A stretch of DNA of 64,000 nucleotides. Origin: Neocallimastix lanati (nom. inval.). Lineage: Eukaryota > Neocallimastigomycota > Neocallimastigomycetes > Neocallimastigales > Neocallimastigaceae. Below the pieces are notes generated by a model. It saw nothing but the letters and a program-made list of their open reading frames with translations. It had not been told where the DNA came from and searched no databases. A program made the translations under genes and the position numbers. Position 1 is the first letter of the stretch; each line of letters starts with the position of its first letter. The stretch is taken from contig JACVTC010000095.1 in NCBI GenBank assembly GCA_016946835.1, forward strand, positions 1-64,000, read 5' to 3'. This document shows positions 21,971 to 33,301 of this stretch, one piece after another.

Positions 21971-22461
21971 AAAATAATATTATAAATTTATTTTATATTA
22001 TTTAATATATTATATATACAATTTAAAAATATATTTAAGATAAATTTATAAAATATATTTATTTTATAAAAAGCCACTTTTGAATTTTTTTAAAATTTAT
22101 AATATAATAAATATATTTTATAAGAAATATTTTATTCCTATTTAAATTTTATTTCAAAATTAATGGTAATTTTAATATTTATTAATTATTATTATTTTTT
22201 AAAATATATAAAATTTTTATAAAAATCTAATAAAAACAAAAAATGGACAACGTTTTATAAAATATAATAGTTTTTAATTTTAAATAAATTATACTTATAA
22301 TTTAAAATATTTATATTTTTTATTATATATAATTATATAATTATATATATTTTTATTTTAATATTTAAAAAATAATATAATTTATTTTTATAAAATGATT
22401 TTTTATAATTTAATTTAAAAAACAAAAAAAAAAAAATAATTTATTATATAAATTACTCAAA

Positions 22462-25149
22462 ATGAAATCATTATTTATTACTGTAATTATTTTATTAATA
22501 AATTACAGTTTTTGTTCTAATGATAAAGGTAAATATCTTGAATTAAATAAAACTGAAGAAGGAGCATATTTAGTTGCTAAAAGTTGCACAGAAGTATATA
22601 TTTGTAGCAAACATAGTAAGAAATATATATTATTTGCGATGATATTTTAGATGGATGTTTTTATAGAGATGAAAAATTAGACAATGAAATTAATATTGAT
22701 GATGGTGATTTTAATAATCCTGATAAATGTTCAATAAAAAGATATGCTACCATTTCAACTGAGTCTTGCTATATGTCAAGTACTGGAGAAATTAAAACTA
22801 AAGGTAAATTTAATTTATTTGAAGTACCTTATTATGATATTGATATTAAAAATAATCGTGTTTTGACTGAATGGGGATGGTGTGCATATTCATATGAAAC
22901 TATCGATGCTAATTAGATGTCATTTCTTGATAAAAAATTAAAACTTAATCAAATTAATATTCCAGGAACACATGATACAGGAATATATGATATTGGAAAA
23001 GTTTGGAAAAGTTCTACTGAAAATAACAAAATAATAGATGGATCATTTTTTGCATCAGTAAAATCTTTAACTGCACAAACTCAAGATTTAAATATTAAAG
23101 ATCAATTAAAAAATGGAATTAGATATTTAGATATAAGATTACATTTAGATGCTAAAGACGAACCACCTTATCTTTATCATGGATATTTCGCTTGTTATGA
23201 TAGTAATACTGAAGATTATCTCTATCTTAAAAATGTTCTTAAATATTGTATTTATTTCTTAGTTGATCATAAAGATGAAACAATTATTCTTCATTTAAAA
23301 AGGGAAGGAATTAAAGATGAAATTACAAATAATGATATAGCTAAATTAATTGAATCAATTGCTAAAGAAAAATATAATAAAGAAAAAAGATATTTAGATT
23401 ATTTTTATATTCCTGATGATATTGATAACGAATATACTAACAAATATATGCCAACTCTTGAAGAAACAAAAGGTAGAATAGTTTTTTTATCAAGATCTTC
23501 ATTTTATTATACTGATAAAACTATTAAACCAACAAATAAAAAAACATAAAAAAATGAACCCAAGTATCCAATAGGATTTTTAAGAAATGTAGCTGATAAA
23601 ACAAAATGTTCTTCTATTCCTGTTCCTGTTATATTTTCTAGTAAATATGAAATTTGTGAGCCAGAAATAAAAGGTAATTTCCGTTGTCAAGATGACTATA
23701 ATCTTAATAAAAATTTGAAATGGTTAATAGTAGAAAATATGTTATTGGAAGAAAGTGAATTTAATAATAAAAATAATGATTTAGTACATTCATTAAATTT
23801 TATGAATATAGCTTTTACAGCTTTTAATTATATTACAACTTCAGCAACATATATGAATAAAAAACTAACTAAATTTCTTCAAGATTATTCAGTTCCAAAT
23901 GAATGGTTTATTTTAGATTTTCCATCTATAAATGTTATTCGTGAAATTTATAATTCTAATTTTGGTAAAAATAAACCAGTTTATAAACCAAGTGCTTATA
24001 TTGATCTTGATGTAATTAATAAAAAAAATAAAGAAAGTAATTTTAGCTTTGTTTTTCTACTCTTGGTATTGTTTGTGATTTTGGTAATTATGATTCACAT
24101 CATGATTTAAAACGAAGAGATGTTATGAATAATGAAAATAACAAAGAAACAATGATATGTCTTCAACGTATAATAAATACTGACGAACAAGGAAATCCTC
24201 AAGATATAATAAAAACTAATTATAAATGTATTGATAATGATTTGAATAAATGGTATGTTAAACAAAATAATGATGATGAAAAAATATACTCTATTATTTC
24301 ATTATATGATAATAAATGTTTAAATTACTCTGGTGATATATTATACGTCGAAAATGTAAAGAAAATAATATATATGAAAAATTCACTTTTAAAGATAATA
24401 TTATATATTCGCAATTTGATACAACAAAATGCTTTAATAATTTTGATATTTACCCTACGTCTATTAAACCTAAATCATATGAAAATTTAACTTGTTCTAC
24501 TAATTTTGCTAGACTTGGAATTAAATGTTGTTCTAATTCGGATACTCAAGTTAAATATGTTGATGAAGTTGGTAATTGGAGTGTAGAAAATGGTGAGCTT
24601 TGTGGTATTGGTTACGAGAGATGTTCATGGAGTATTTTAGGTTACCCATGTTGTTCTCTATATCCAACTGTCGTTTATACTGATGAAAATGGTTCTTGGG
24701 GTTATGAAGATGGTCAATGGTGTGGTATTGGAGAAATTACACATGATTCTAAAGTACGTATTAAAAACAAAATGACTCAAGAATGTCTTATAACTAATCT
24801 ACATTCAGATAACACTATAGTTTTATTAGGTGATTGTAATCATAGTATATGGACTTATGAAAAGGATCAACTTATTTTAGATGCTACTAAAAAATGTTTA
24901 TATACTATGAATTCCCAAAATGCAAGAATGACGGATTGTAATGAAGGAGATAATCAAATAAATCATCATATACATTTTAAGATAGTTGATAATAAATACA
25001 TTTGTATTAAAAATAATGTAGATCCCTACGATTATTGTTTGAATGGAAAATCTTTGAACTTTGAAACATGTAAGAACGAATTTTCTGAATGGTATTGTAA
25101 CGAAATCTTCATGTTGAGGTTCATATTAGAAAAGGAGTGTGAACATTAA
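22462..25149 (+). pseudogene. Secreted PI-PLC-like protein with two fungal dockerins
   Basis: Reads as one decayed gene of about 890 codons. It has a signal peptide (MKSLFITVIILLINYSFCS), a Cys-containing N-terminal region, and a PI-PLC X-like domain at about 22920-24100. That domain has INIPGTHDTG (first catalytic His), IRYLDIRLHL, YHGYFACYD (second His) and ILHLKREG. Ricin-like Cys/Trp segments lie either side of two dockerin modules (24493-24612 and 24622-24732; CCSNSDTQVKYVDEVGNWSV and CCSLYPTVVYTDENGSWGY). Such dockerins tether enzymes to the extracellular cellulosome of anaerobic fungi; PI-PLC cleaves phosphoinositides or GPI anchors. Disruptions are TAG at 22914-22916, TAA at 23547-23549 and frameshifts near 22630, 24055 and 24352. 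Indels could be sequencing errors, but the stops look like substitutions. The A/T-rich upstream sequence shows no clear promoter. Confidence 0.82.
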
Positions 25150-25644
25150 ATAAATAGATAAATTAACTAATTACTAAATTACACTAAAAGAATTTATTAT
25201 TACACATTATAAATTTTATTTAAAGAACTATTATTAAAAATATTTATTATTTATAAATTATATAATTATTTTATTGTTAAAAATACTTTATTAATATTAA
25301 TATTTATTTTAATAACAATATGGGAAACCTTTCAATTATTATTCCTATTTCATTATCACTACTATTTCTACTATTTCTTTCCTCAGAAAGGCCCCCTCAT
25401 ATAAAATATGGATCATACATTTATTTTATACTATTTAATTACATTATTAGATCCAATCATTTAATTAATAAATTACATAAATTTAATACTTAAAATTATA
25501 AAATATAATATAAAAAAAAATTATTACATAGAATATAAGAAAATTATTAATAGTAAAAAATATAATAATATATTTTTATATAATAAATTATTAAAAATTT
25601 AATTAAAAATAACATTATTATTCTATTCTTTATCATTCAGTTAG
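25150..25644. other. A+T-rich spacer
   Basis: No gene. At about 25375-25400 a block reading CCTCAGAAAGGCCCCCTCAT stands out. On the minus strand it is purine-rich, like the polypurine tracts of the gypsy elements here, and may be a leftover of one. Confidence 0.45.
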
Positions 25645-26202
25645 TGTAACAGATACATGGAAACTTCAAGCCTATCCAATGATAGTTCTTTGGTTACGTA
25701 ACGTATCTCTAAACAGCTAGCAATTTCGGCTAATCAAATAAAATCTTTTGTTAATTTCGTACATTAAATTCTATTATTTTATAATTAATTATATAGTTAA
25801 ATACTTAGTTAAATATATTTTATTTAATGATTAGTAAACTAAGTTAAATTAAATTATTTACCAATCATAATATTATTGACATGTATAAATAATAATTGAA
25901 CTTGTAACTGTAACGCACTAGCGTTACTATTAACGTAAATTGTTGTTATAAATATTAATATTAATAAATAAAATATAATTATTAAATAAAAATATATTAC
26001 TCAGTGTAAGCCAAGTAACTGATAACGAATAGAGTTATAAAGTGCTGTGCTATATTCTAGTGTAATAGAAAATAATAATTATAAAATTTAATTAAGTTAG
26101 TGTTTATTATTAACAACTCGAATAGAGAGGTGTTAAGTTATCTTAGCCTTTAAATTTAATTGTTATTCGTTATTTTAGTTAATAATAAACTTACCTTTTA
26201 CA
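25645..26202 (+). repeat. 5' LTR of element 4
   Basis: 558 bp, TG...CA. It contains a TATA box (25884-25892) and an inferred RNA start at 25920. An inverted copy lies at 33302-34881. Confidence 0.92.
25884..25930 (+). promoter_or_regulatory. Element 4 LTR promoter: TATA box and RNA start
   Basis: TATAAATAA at 25884-25892. The start is inferred at 25920, because the 11 bases 25920-25930 (AGCGTTACTAT) are exactly complementary to the 11 bases just after the LTR. In Tf1-type self-priming that segment is the very 5' end of the RNA. TATA start to inferred RNA start is 36 bp, the same as in element 5. Confidence 0.65.
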
Positions 26203-26213
26203 ATAGTAACGCT
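26203..26213 (+). promoter_or_regulatory. Element 4 self-priming primer-binding site
   Basis: ATAGTAACGCT directly follows the LTR and is the exact reverse complement of 25920-25930. No TGG (tRNA-type) site is present. This is the layout known from the Tf1/sushi group, where the RNA 5' end folds back to prime minus-strand synthesis. Confidence 0.7.
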
Positions 26214-26959
26214 TTATAACTAAATAGCTGATAATAATTAAATAAAAAATTTAAACGCTAAGTAATAATTTAATAGATAGAATAGCTAGTTTTATAAAAT
26301 AAAAATTAATACTTAAATATTAGATCATAGTTTACTTATTTTTCTTTGTTTACCTTTTAATTGTATAACTTAGAAAATTTTTGATACAAAATTTTACGCC
26401 ACAATACGTAGCAGAAGAAGCCACGAAAATTTTAGTTTAAAAAAAAAAAAAAAAAAAATTTTCGGCTTCAAAATAAAATTTTGATCAAAAATTTAAAAAT
26501 TTAAATTTTTTTAAAATTTCGAATATCCGAAATTTAATTTATTAATAATTTAATTATAAATCATTATTTAATTTAAATTTTTAAAATTTTTGGTGGTACC
26601 AATTTTTAATTAATAAAAATTCCGTACTTTACCAAATAAAACTCGCTTTTGCTTAGTAGGGGGTCATTTTTTATACAAAATTAATGTATATAGTGACTCG
26701 GGAAGCGAAAGAAGAAATTTTTAAATAATAATTTATTTAAATTATTAATTTTTATTCATTTAATTTTTCAAAAAAAATATTTTCTTTTATTTTTATTTAT
26801 TATTTTTATTTTTATTTTTTTTATTATTTAAAAAAAAATTAAGTGGATAAATTAATATCAACTAAATAAATTCAATTAAGTGAACGAACTATAATTGTTT
26901 AAATAAATATTAATAAGTGAATATATAATTAAGAATTAAATAAATATCAATAAAAGTAA

Positions 26960-28830
26960 ATGGATAAAAAAGGGAAAAATACCAAAGCACCCGAAAACAC
27001 CAGGAAAACCACGAGGAATGGTTCCCTAAAGAGCTCGGTGGGTAGTGTGGCCGCGGAGAGTAGTCCTACGCCTGTGGAGGCACCTCCATCTCGACGCCAA
27101 AATACAGGAGACAAGAAAGTGACTAGTACTCCTGAAAAGCCAGCTGCTTCTAAACCTAAACCAGCTGCGGCGCCTGAGAAGAGTCAACCCGAGGCTAGTA
27201 AACCTGAAATTAGCAAGCCAGGGACTAACCAAGGAGAAAGTTCAAGCAAAAATGTTAATGCTGGAGCGATGGACTTTGCTGCTTTGCTGAGTAATCAGAT
27301 GGAGGTTTTAAGAACATTATAATAAGCACTCAGCAACAGACGGCTGCGATGATAGAACAGATACAAAATCAAAGTGAAATGAGATTCGCTAAAATTGAAG
27401 CTGAACTTAGCAACTTTATCCCTGTTGTGGACCAACGATTTGGAGAAGTTGAGAGGCGTGTGGATGAAGAGGAAACTAGTAGCCAGGTTAGCGTGCTAGA
27501 GCTTCAGAAGGTGCAAGCTTACTTGAATCAGCAGATTGCTGAAAGCAAGGAGAAAGAAGCCGCTGTTAAGGAAGAAATCAAAAAGACTGAAACCTATCTG
27601 GATGCGGACCAGATAAAAGGAAAACAAATACAACAAGACCTAGAGGATAAAGGTCAAAAGTTGTACAAGATTGAGGAATTCTTGGATGCGAACCAAGTAA
27701 GGGATAAAGTACACTTAAATGAGCTTGAAGAAAAAATCGAGAAGCTAATGGCCATTAACCAAGTACAGCAACAAGAGATCGAACGATTGGGTAAGTTGGC
27801 TTGGAATGCTCAGAATAAGGAGCAGGCATCGACGAGCAAACCTTTCCTACTATACATAGATACTAAAGAAGCAAGATACGGTAGCAATCACCACCCCACG
27901 CCGCCTATATTGACCAGAAGCGCGATGGAAGATGTGATTATGACCGACGCGTACCCCGTGGAGTACGAACGAGACATCCCAATGTTCAATGGTGAAACTG
28001 GGGATGTAGAATCATTTATTGACAGGTTAAAGAGGTACTTTGGTAGACACCAGAAGTATTGCCAAAACGAGCCCACGGCTATGTTGTACTTTATTGAGGA
28101 TCACTTACAAGGAACTGTTAAGAAGTGGTACCAAATGGACGAAGTATTCAAACAACGAGATGACCCACAACCTCAAAGGTTGATGGACAGATTGCTGAAG
28201 GAATTTAAAAGCGAAAGAACATTGGAAGAAGTTAAAACAGCAATGCTTAAACTTAGGCACGATTGGGGTAAAGCCTACGAATACCTATCAGAATTCAATA
28301 GGTTAGGTAGAATACTTCATCTAACGGATGAAACCAAAGGGCTACTACTCGTACAACAAGTTAGGCCCTCGGTTCGTGAAGCCTTTTATGATCTACCTGC
28401 AGAAAAACAAACCTTAGAAGATTACGTGACTTGTCTAAGGAGATCTGATACATTCCCCACGGATTACAAAGACGATTACTTAGAAAGATACGAATACAAC
28501 TGCGAGAGGAAGATAGCCGTCATGGCCCTACTTGGAATGATGGACCCACGAAGACCCTCCAAGGATATTGAAGCCAAAAGAAGGAGGAACAGCGACAATC
28601 GCCGAGGCGATAAAAGAGATTTCAGTAGGAAAGAGCCTACTAAACAAATTAATTACGACAAAAATAAAAAAGATGGATATAACCACAATAGTGGTAAAGA
28701 TTTCGGTACGAGACCAAGCGAAAAACAAAACTATTATAAGGACTCACGTACCAGCAGTAATAATCCAATTCCCAAGACAGCACTTCTGATGCAAGATGGG
28801 TCTGAGTGCGAAGAATTCGTGCCAGAGGCC
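26960..28830 (+). pseudogene. Element 4 gag region
   Basis: Begins at an ATG at 26960 with a Pro/Ala/Ser/Lys-rich segment. A Glu/Gln-rich coiled-coil stretch follows (about 27350-27830). Then comes a retrotransposon gag capsid-like domain (about 27960-28500: MFNGETGDVESFIDRLKRY; GTVKKWYQMDEVF) and a basic, Asn-rich tail (28560-28760). I see no CCHC knuckle, unlike elements 1, 2 and 5. It would form the particle. It belongs to a broken fossil element. Confidence 0.8.
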
Positions 28831-28859
28831 AAGATAAGTAATCTTCGTACCAAAGAGGG

Positions 28860-31800
28860 GCTCCAAGATTTAAATGTGCTGTACGATACTGGATCACAGA
28901 TCAACATGATCCATCCGCAGTTAGCTAAGGAGATGGGACTCAAGACAGAAGACCGTCCCTTAACGTTCACTACTGCCGCTGGTAAAGTGCTGATACCACA
29001 GGTTACGGAGGAGTTCAAGATTAAGATTAAGCTGGTCGAAGAGCGTACTGGTAAAGTCAAATGGTATGATTTTAATACAAGATGCAGGCTAGCCGAGGCT
29101 ATGCCGAGAACGATCATTCTGGGATCAAGATTTATGGATAGACACTTAATCTATAGGAAGATCGACGTCCATGATCAACAGCCTAAGGTATATAAAATAG
29201 ATGGTGAAAGACCAGGGCTACCAGATGTAGATTCACCAGAAGAGTGTGTAGGTGAAAGCATTTACATGGTGCAACTCCCAGAAGAAAGAGAAGAAGCTGT
29301 GCAAAAAGAGATTCAACCTACAGCGAGAATTACAAAAATTATAAATCAGGTTATTGATAACCAGAAGTTGAAGGACACGGTGTATGAATTAACGAGGCAA
29401 TATTACCGTGATAGAGGAATTGAATATACAATGGATTACTACGATTACTTAGTGGATTACGACAAATGGGCAGATTGGTTCAAGGTACAGAAAACTAAAA
29501 ATCTAAAGGAGAGTGAAATTAATAAAAACCCTACGGAAAGTAGTGCACAAAAAGATAGCCAGACAAAAGATCATCTAGCCATAATCACGCAAGAGGATTC
29601 GGTAGTTGAAACAATCAGAAAAGTGGGACTTGAGAAGCTATTGTCGATAGGCGAAATTATAGATAAGTAATATGGAGACTTAACGGAAGCTTTTAACGAA
29701 GAAATCGCTGAGACATTACCAGAACACAGGCCGTATGATTGTAAAATAGAACTAGAGCCTGATGCACCACTTTATAAAGGAGCTATCTACCCAACGAGTC
29801 CTAAAGAAGAGAAAGCACTTAAAGAATATATTGATGAAAATTTAGCTAAGGGGTTTATAAGAAGATCAGAATCTCCGGCGGGTTACCCTGTATTGTTCGT
29901 GCCGAAGAAATCAGGTGAGCTACGACTTTGCATGGATTATCGCAAGCTGAACCAATGGACCAAACGCAACGCCTATCCGATCCCAAGAATTAGTGCAGTG
30001 TTCGAAGCTATGAAAGGAGCTGTCGTGTTCTCCAAGTTCGACCTTAAATCTGTCTATAACTTGGTACGAATTCGAGAAGGTGACGAGTACAAGACAGCCT
30101 TCAACACTAAGTTTGGACACTTCGAGCATTTGGTAATGCCTTTTGGTCTAACCAATGCGCCAGCGGTGTTCCAAAGCTTCGTGAATGATGTCTTCAGCGA
30201 GGATATCGGGAAGTACTGTCAAGTCTACCTTGATGACATTGTCGTATATTCCAAAACTTTGGAGGAACATGTAGAGCATGTTCGAACGATTTTAAAGAAG
30301 CTGATACAACATAAACTCGTAGCTAAGATGTCTAAATGTTAGCTACATAAGCTAAAGATTTCATTTATAGGATATGTGGTCAGCAAGGATAGTGTAGAGA
30401 CTGACCCGGAAAAGATCAAGGCCGTGGCAGAATGGCCACAACCAGAAAATGTCAAGCAGATGCAAAGCTTCTTAGGCTTTTGCAATTATTACAGAAATTT
30501 TATTAAGAACTTTTCAGAAATAGCCAAACCGCTATTCAAAATGACTTCAAAGAAAGAGAAATTCGAATGGAACGAAGAAGGATTGGCCGCGTTTCACAAG
30601 CTAAAGGAAATGCTTACCTCTCCGCCAGTGCTAGCTTACCCTGACCACGAGAAACAGTTCTTCGTTGAATGTGATGCTAGTAATTACGCGATAGGAGGTG
30701 TGCTGTCACAGAAAGGAGACGATGGTACTCTTCATCCCATATATTATTATTCCAAGACACTCAGCAAGGATGAAGTAAATTATTCGATTACAGAGAAAGA
30801 ACTATTAGCCATTAAGACAGCTTTTACAGAATGGCGACACTTGCTTCAAGGTGCAAAGCATAAGATTATTGTTTATAGTGACCACAGAAATCTGTTGTTT
30901 GCTACCAAACCACAATTACTAACTCCTAGGCAAATTAGATGGCAAGAACTATTCGCCACATACTGGTTTGAAATAGTTTACAGACCTGGGAAGAAAAATG
31001 GTAAAGCTGACGCCCTCTCAAGAGTTGAGACAGAGAAAACTGAGGGTAAAGAATTCGATAAAGATAGCCTATTAAAACCCGATCAATTGGTAGGATTTGA
31101 CGATGTAGATGGAGAGGCTGCTTATTTAGCCTTAGCTACCAATTTCGTGGATGATATCAAGCAGGCCTACCGACAGGATAAAATGGCCCAAGAAATTATC
31201 AAAGATTTAGCAGAAGATACCAGAAATAATTATAACAAGAAACATTGGCTAGAAGTAGATGGCCTTCCGGTTAGAAAGGAAAACCCTGAACAAATTTATG
31301 TGCCCACAACGTTCAGGAAAACAATTATTCAACTAAACCATGACTCGGAGTACGCACGACACTTAGGAATTGATAAGACTTCGGATCTAGTATCTAGGAA
31401 TTTCTACTGGCCGAAGATGAGAAAGGATATATAAGGCTACGTGAAAGCTTGTAGAACCTGCGCTACCAAGAAGGATGATCGCCATAAAGAATATGGTACT
31501 GCGGTAAGAGTTCCGGTTGCGGACTTACCCTGGCAAGAGGTACAATTAGACTTTGTAACGGATCTGCCAGTAAAGAGTAGAGTAAGGACCGATAACGGTT
31601 ATGTTTGGGAAACGAAGAGAGCAGGCTGTATCTTGGTATGCTGCGATAAGTTAACCATGATGATACACCTGATAGGATTTAAACATGTGCCCAACGCTAA
31701 CGAGACTGCTGACGCATTCCTAAAGGAAATTTACAGGTTGCATGGATTCCCTAAGGTGGTTACAACTGATAGAGGAGTGCAATTCACTAGTCAGGTATGG

Positions 31801-32637
31801 AAGGAGCTACTTGAGTTCTTCGGAACAAGAGTAAACCATGCTACCACCAGTCACCATGAGACAGTAGGCCAAGTGGAAAGGAACAATGCCTACGTAGAGA
31901 CTTATTTGCGGTGCTTTGTAGGAACCTACGATGATGACAGTTGGATGGACTACTTGTTTTTAGCAGAGTTCTACTATAACAACGCAATCCACGCTTCTAC
32001 CCAACAATCTCCTTTCCTTACTTTATATAATTACCAAGTACACAACTCCCCTACGACAGCCGACTTAGCGCACTCGTTAGGTGAAGCTAAAATGATCGAT
32101 AGTTTTGCGCATAACTTGGGAAACCTAAAGCACATTTTAGAAATCGCCCAAACAAGATACCTGGATAATATGGATAGGACCCGTACAGATAATTACCCCA
32201 GTTATAGGTTGTTAGATAAAGTATGGCTAAGGAAACCAGAAAATTATGACGCGTTGCCATTCTACAAACTTGCAACAAGAAAATTCGGATCATTCAAGGT
32301 AGTTGGTGTCGACGAAGTAAAGAAGAATTACAGGTTAGATATAAGTCGCTCACCCTTCCCAAATATGTACCCAGTGATCCATGTGAGTGAATTGGAACCA
32401 TTCTACAAACTACTTAAGACCTTAGTGCCGGCTCCTGCAGGAAACCAAAAGATAATCCATATCCTTGGATCTAGGAAACACCAAGGACATTATCAATATC
32501 TGGTTGCGTACCAGAACGACAAACAAGAGTGGGTTAACGCCGACATGATCGACGACAATCCTCACTACGCTGAATTGCTGGAGGATTACCAAGATTTTAG
32601 TTACAGCCAGTTCATTGCTAGCGTCGTCAACCATTAG
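28860..32637 (+). pseudogene. Element 4 pol: protease, RT, RNase H, integrase
   Basis: The retropepsin motif VLYDTGSQINMIHP is near 28875. RT has LCMDYRKLNQW, FDLKSVYNLVRI, MPFGLTNAPAVF and YLDDIVVYS (29925-30260). RNase H has FFVECDASNYAIGG and YSITEKELLAIK (30660-30810), with the tether VYRPGKKNGKADALSR. Integrase has the zinc-type N-terminus near 31340-31470, core Asp residues in QLDFVTDLP and VTTDRGVQFTS, the Glu region HHETVGQVERNNAYVE, a GPY-like segment (RKFGSFKVVGVDE), HVSELEPF and a chromodomain-like tail ending at 32637. These proteins copy and insert the element. Broken in a few places. Confidence 0.9.
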
Positions 32638-32650
32638 TAGCTTGCTCCTT

Positions 32651-32658
32651 GGGAGAGG
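32651..32658 (+). promoter_or_regulatory. Element 4 polypurine tract
   Basis: GGGAGAGG lies four bases before the 3' LTR, the usual place for the RNase H-resistant primer of plus-strand synthesis. Confidence 0.75.
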
Positions 32659-32661
32659 CCT

Positions 32662-33219
32662 TGTAACAGATACATGGTAACTTCAAGCCTATCCAATGAT
32701 AGTTCTTTGGTTACGTAACGTATCTCTAAACATCTAGCAATTTCGGCTAATCAAATAAAATCTTTTGTTAATTTCGTACATTAAATTCTATTATTTTATA
32801 ATTAATTATATAGTTAAATACTTAGTTAAATATATTTTATTTAATGATTAGTAAACTAAGTTAAATTAAATTATTTACCAATCATAATATTATTGACATG
32901 TATAAATAATAATTGAACTTGTAACTGTAACGCACTAGAATTACTATTAACGTAAATTGTTGTTATAAATATTAATATTAATAAATAAAATATAATTATT
33001 AAATAAAAATATATTACTCAGTGTAAGCCAAGTAACTGATAACGAATAGAGTTATAAAGTGCTGTGCTATATTCTAGTGTAATAGAAAATAATAATTATA
33101 AAATTTAATTAAGTTAGTGTTTATTATTAACAACTCGAATAGAGAGGTGTTAAGTTATCTTAGCCTTTAAATTTAATTGTTATTCGTTATTTTAGTTAAT
33201 AATAAACTTACCTTTTACA
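32662..33219 (+). repeat. 3' LTR of element 4
   Basis: 558 bp and almost identical to 25645-26202. Confidence 0.92.
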
Positions 33220-33247
33220 CTATGTAAAAGGTACGTTTATTATTAAT

Positions 33248-33301
33248 TGTAGAAAGAATTAATTATTAATATAATTAAATATTTTTAATTAATTCTTTAC
33301 A
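33248..33301. repeat. 54-bp terminal inverted-repeat miniature
   Basis: Starts TGTAGAAAGAATTAATTA and ends TTAATTAATTCTTTACA, near-perfect inverted ends around a 20-bp A/T core. It sits between a short inverted LTR fragment (33223-33247, TGTAAAAGGTACGTTTATT) and the larger inverted LTR. It may be an LTR reduced to its ends, or a hairpin. Confidence 0.4.

Larger units (their letters stand above)
25645..33219 (+). mobile_element. Ty3/gypsy LTR retrotransposon, self-primed type (element 4)
   Basis: A plus-strand element with 558-bp LTRs at 25645-26202 and 32662-33219 (TGTAACAG...CTTTTACA). Parts are an 11-nt self-priming site, a 750-bp leader, gag (about 26960-28600), protease near 28870, RT (29850-30350), RNase H (30650-31020), integrase with GPY segment and chromodomain-like tail (31350-32637) and the purine tract GGGAGAGG. 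The body is visibly richer in G+C than anything else in the window. The LTRs differ at only a handful of bases, so it is young. The flanking pentamers (GTTAG and CTATG) do not match, so no clear target duplication remains; recombination between copies is likely. It is broken, with roughly four breaks in the coding part. Confidence 0.92.

Noticed and set aside
28528-29117. Several minus- and plus-frame shadows within element 4 gag-protease
   Set aside because: They overlap the recognisable plus-strand coding region and match nothing.
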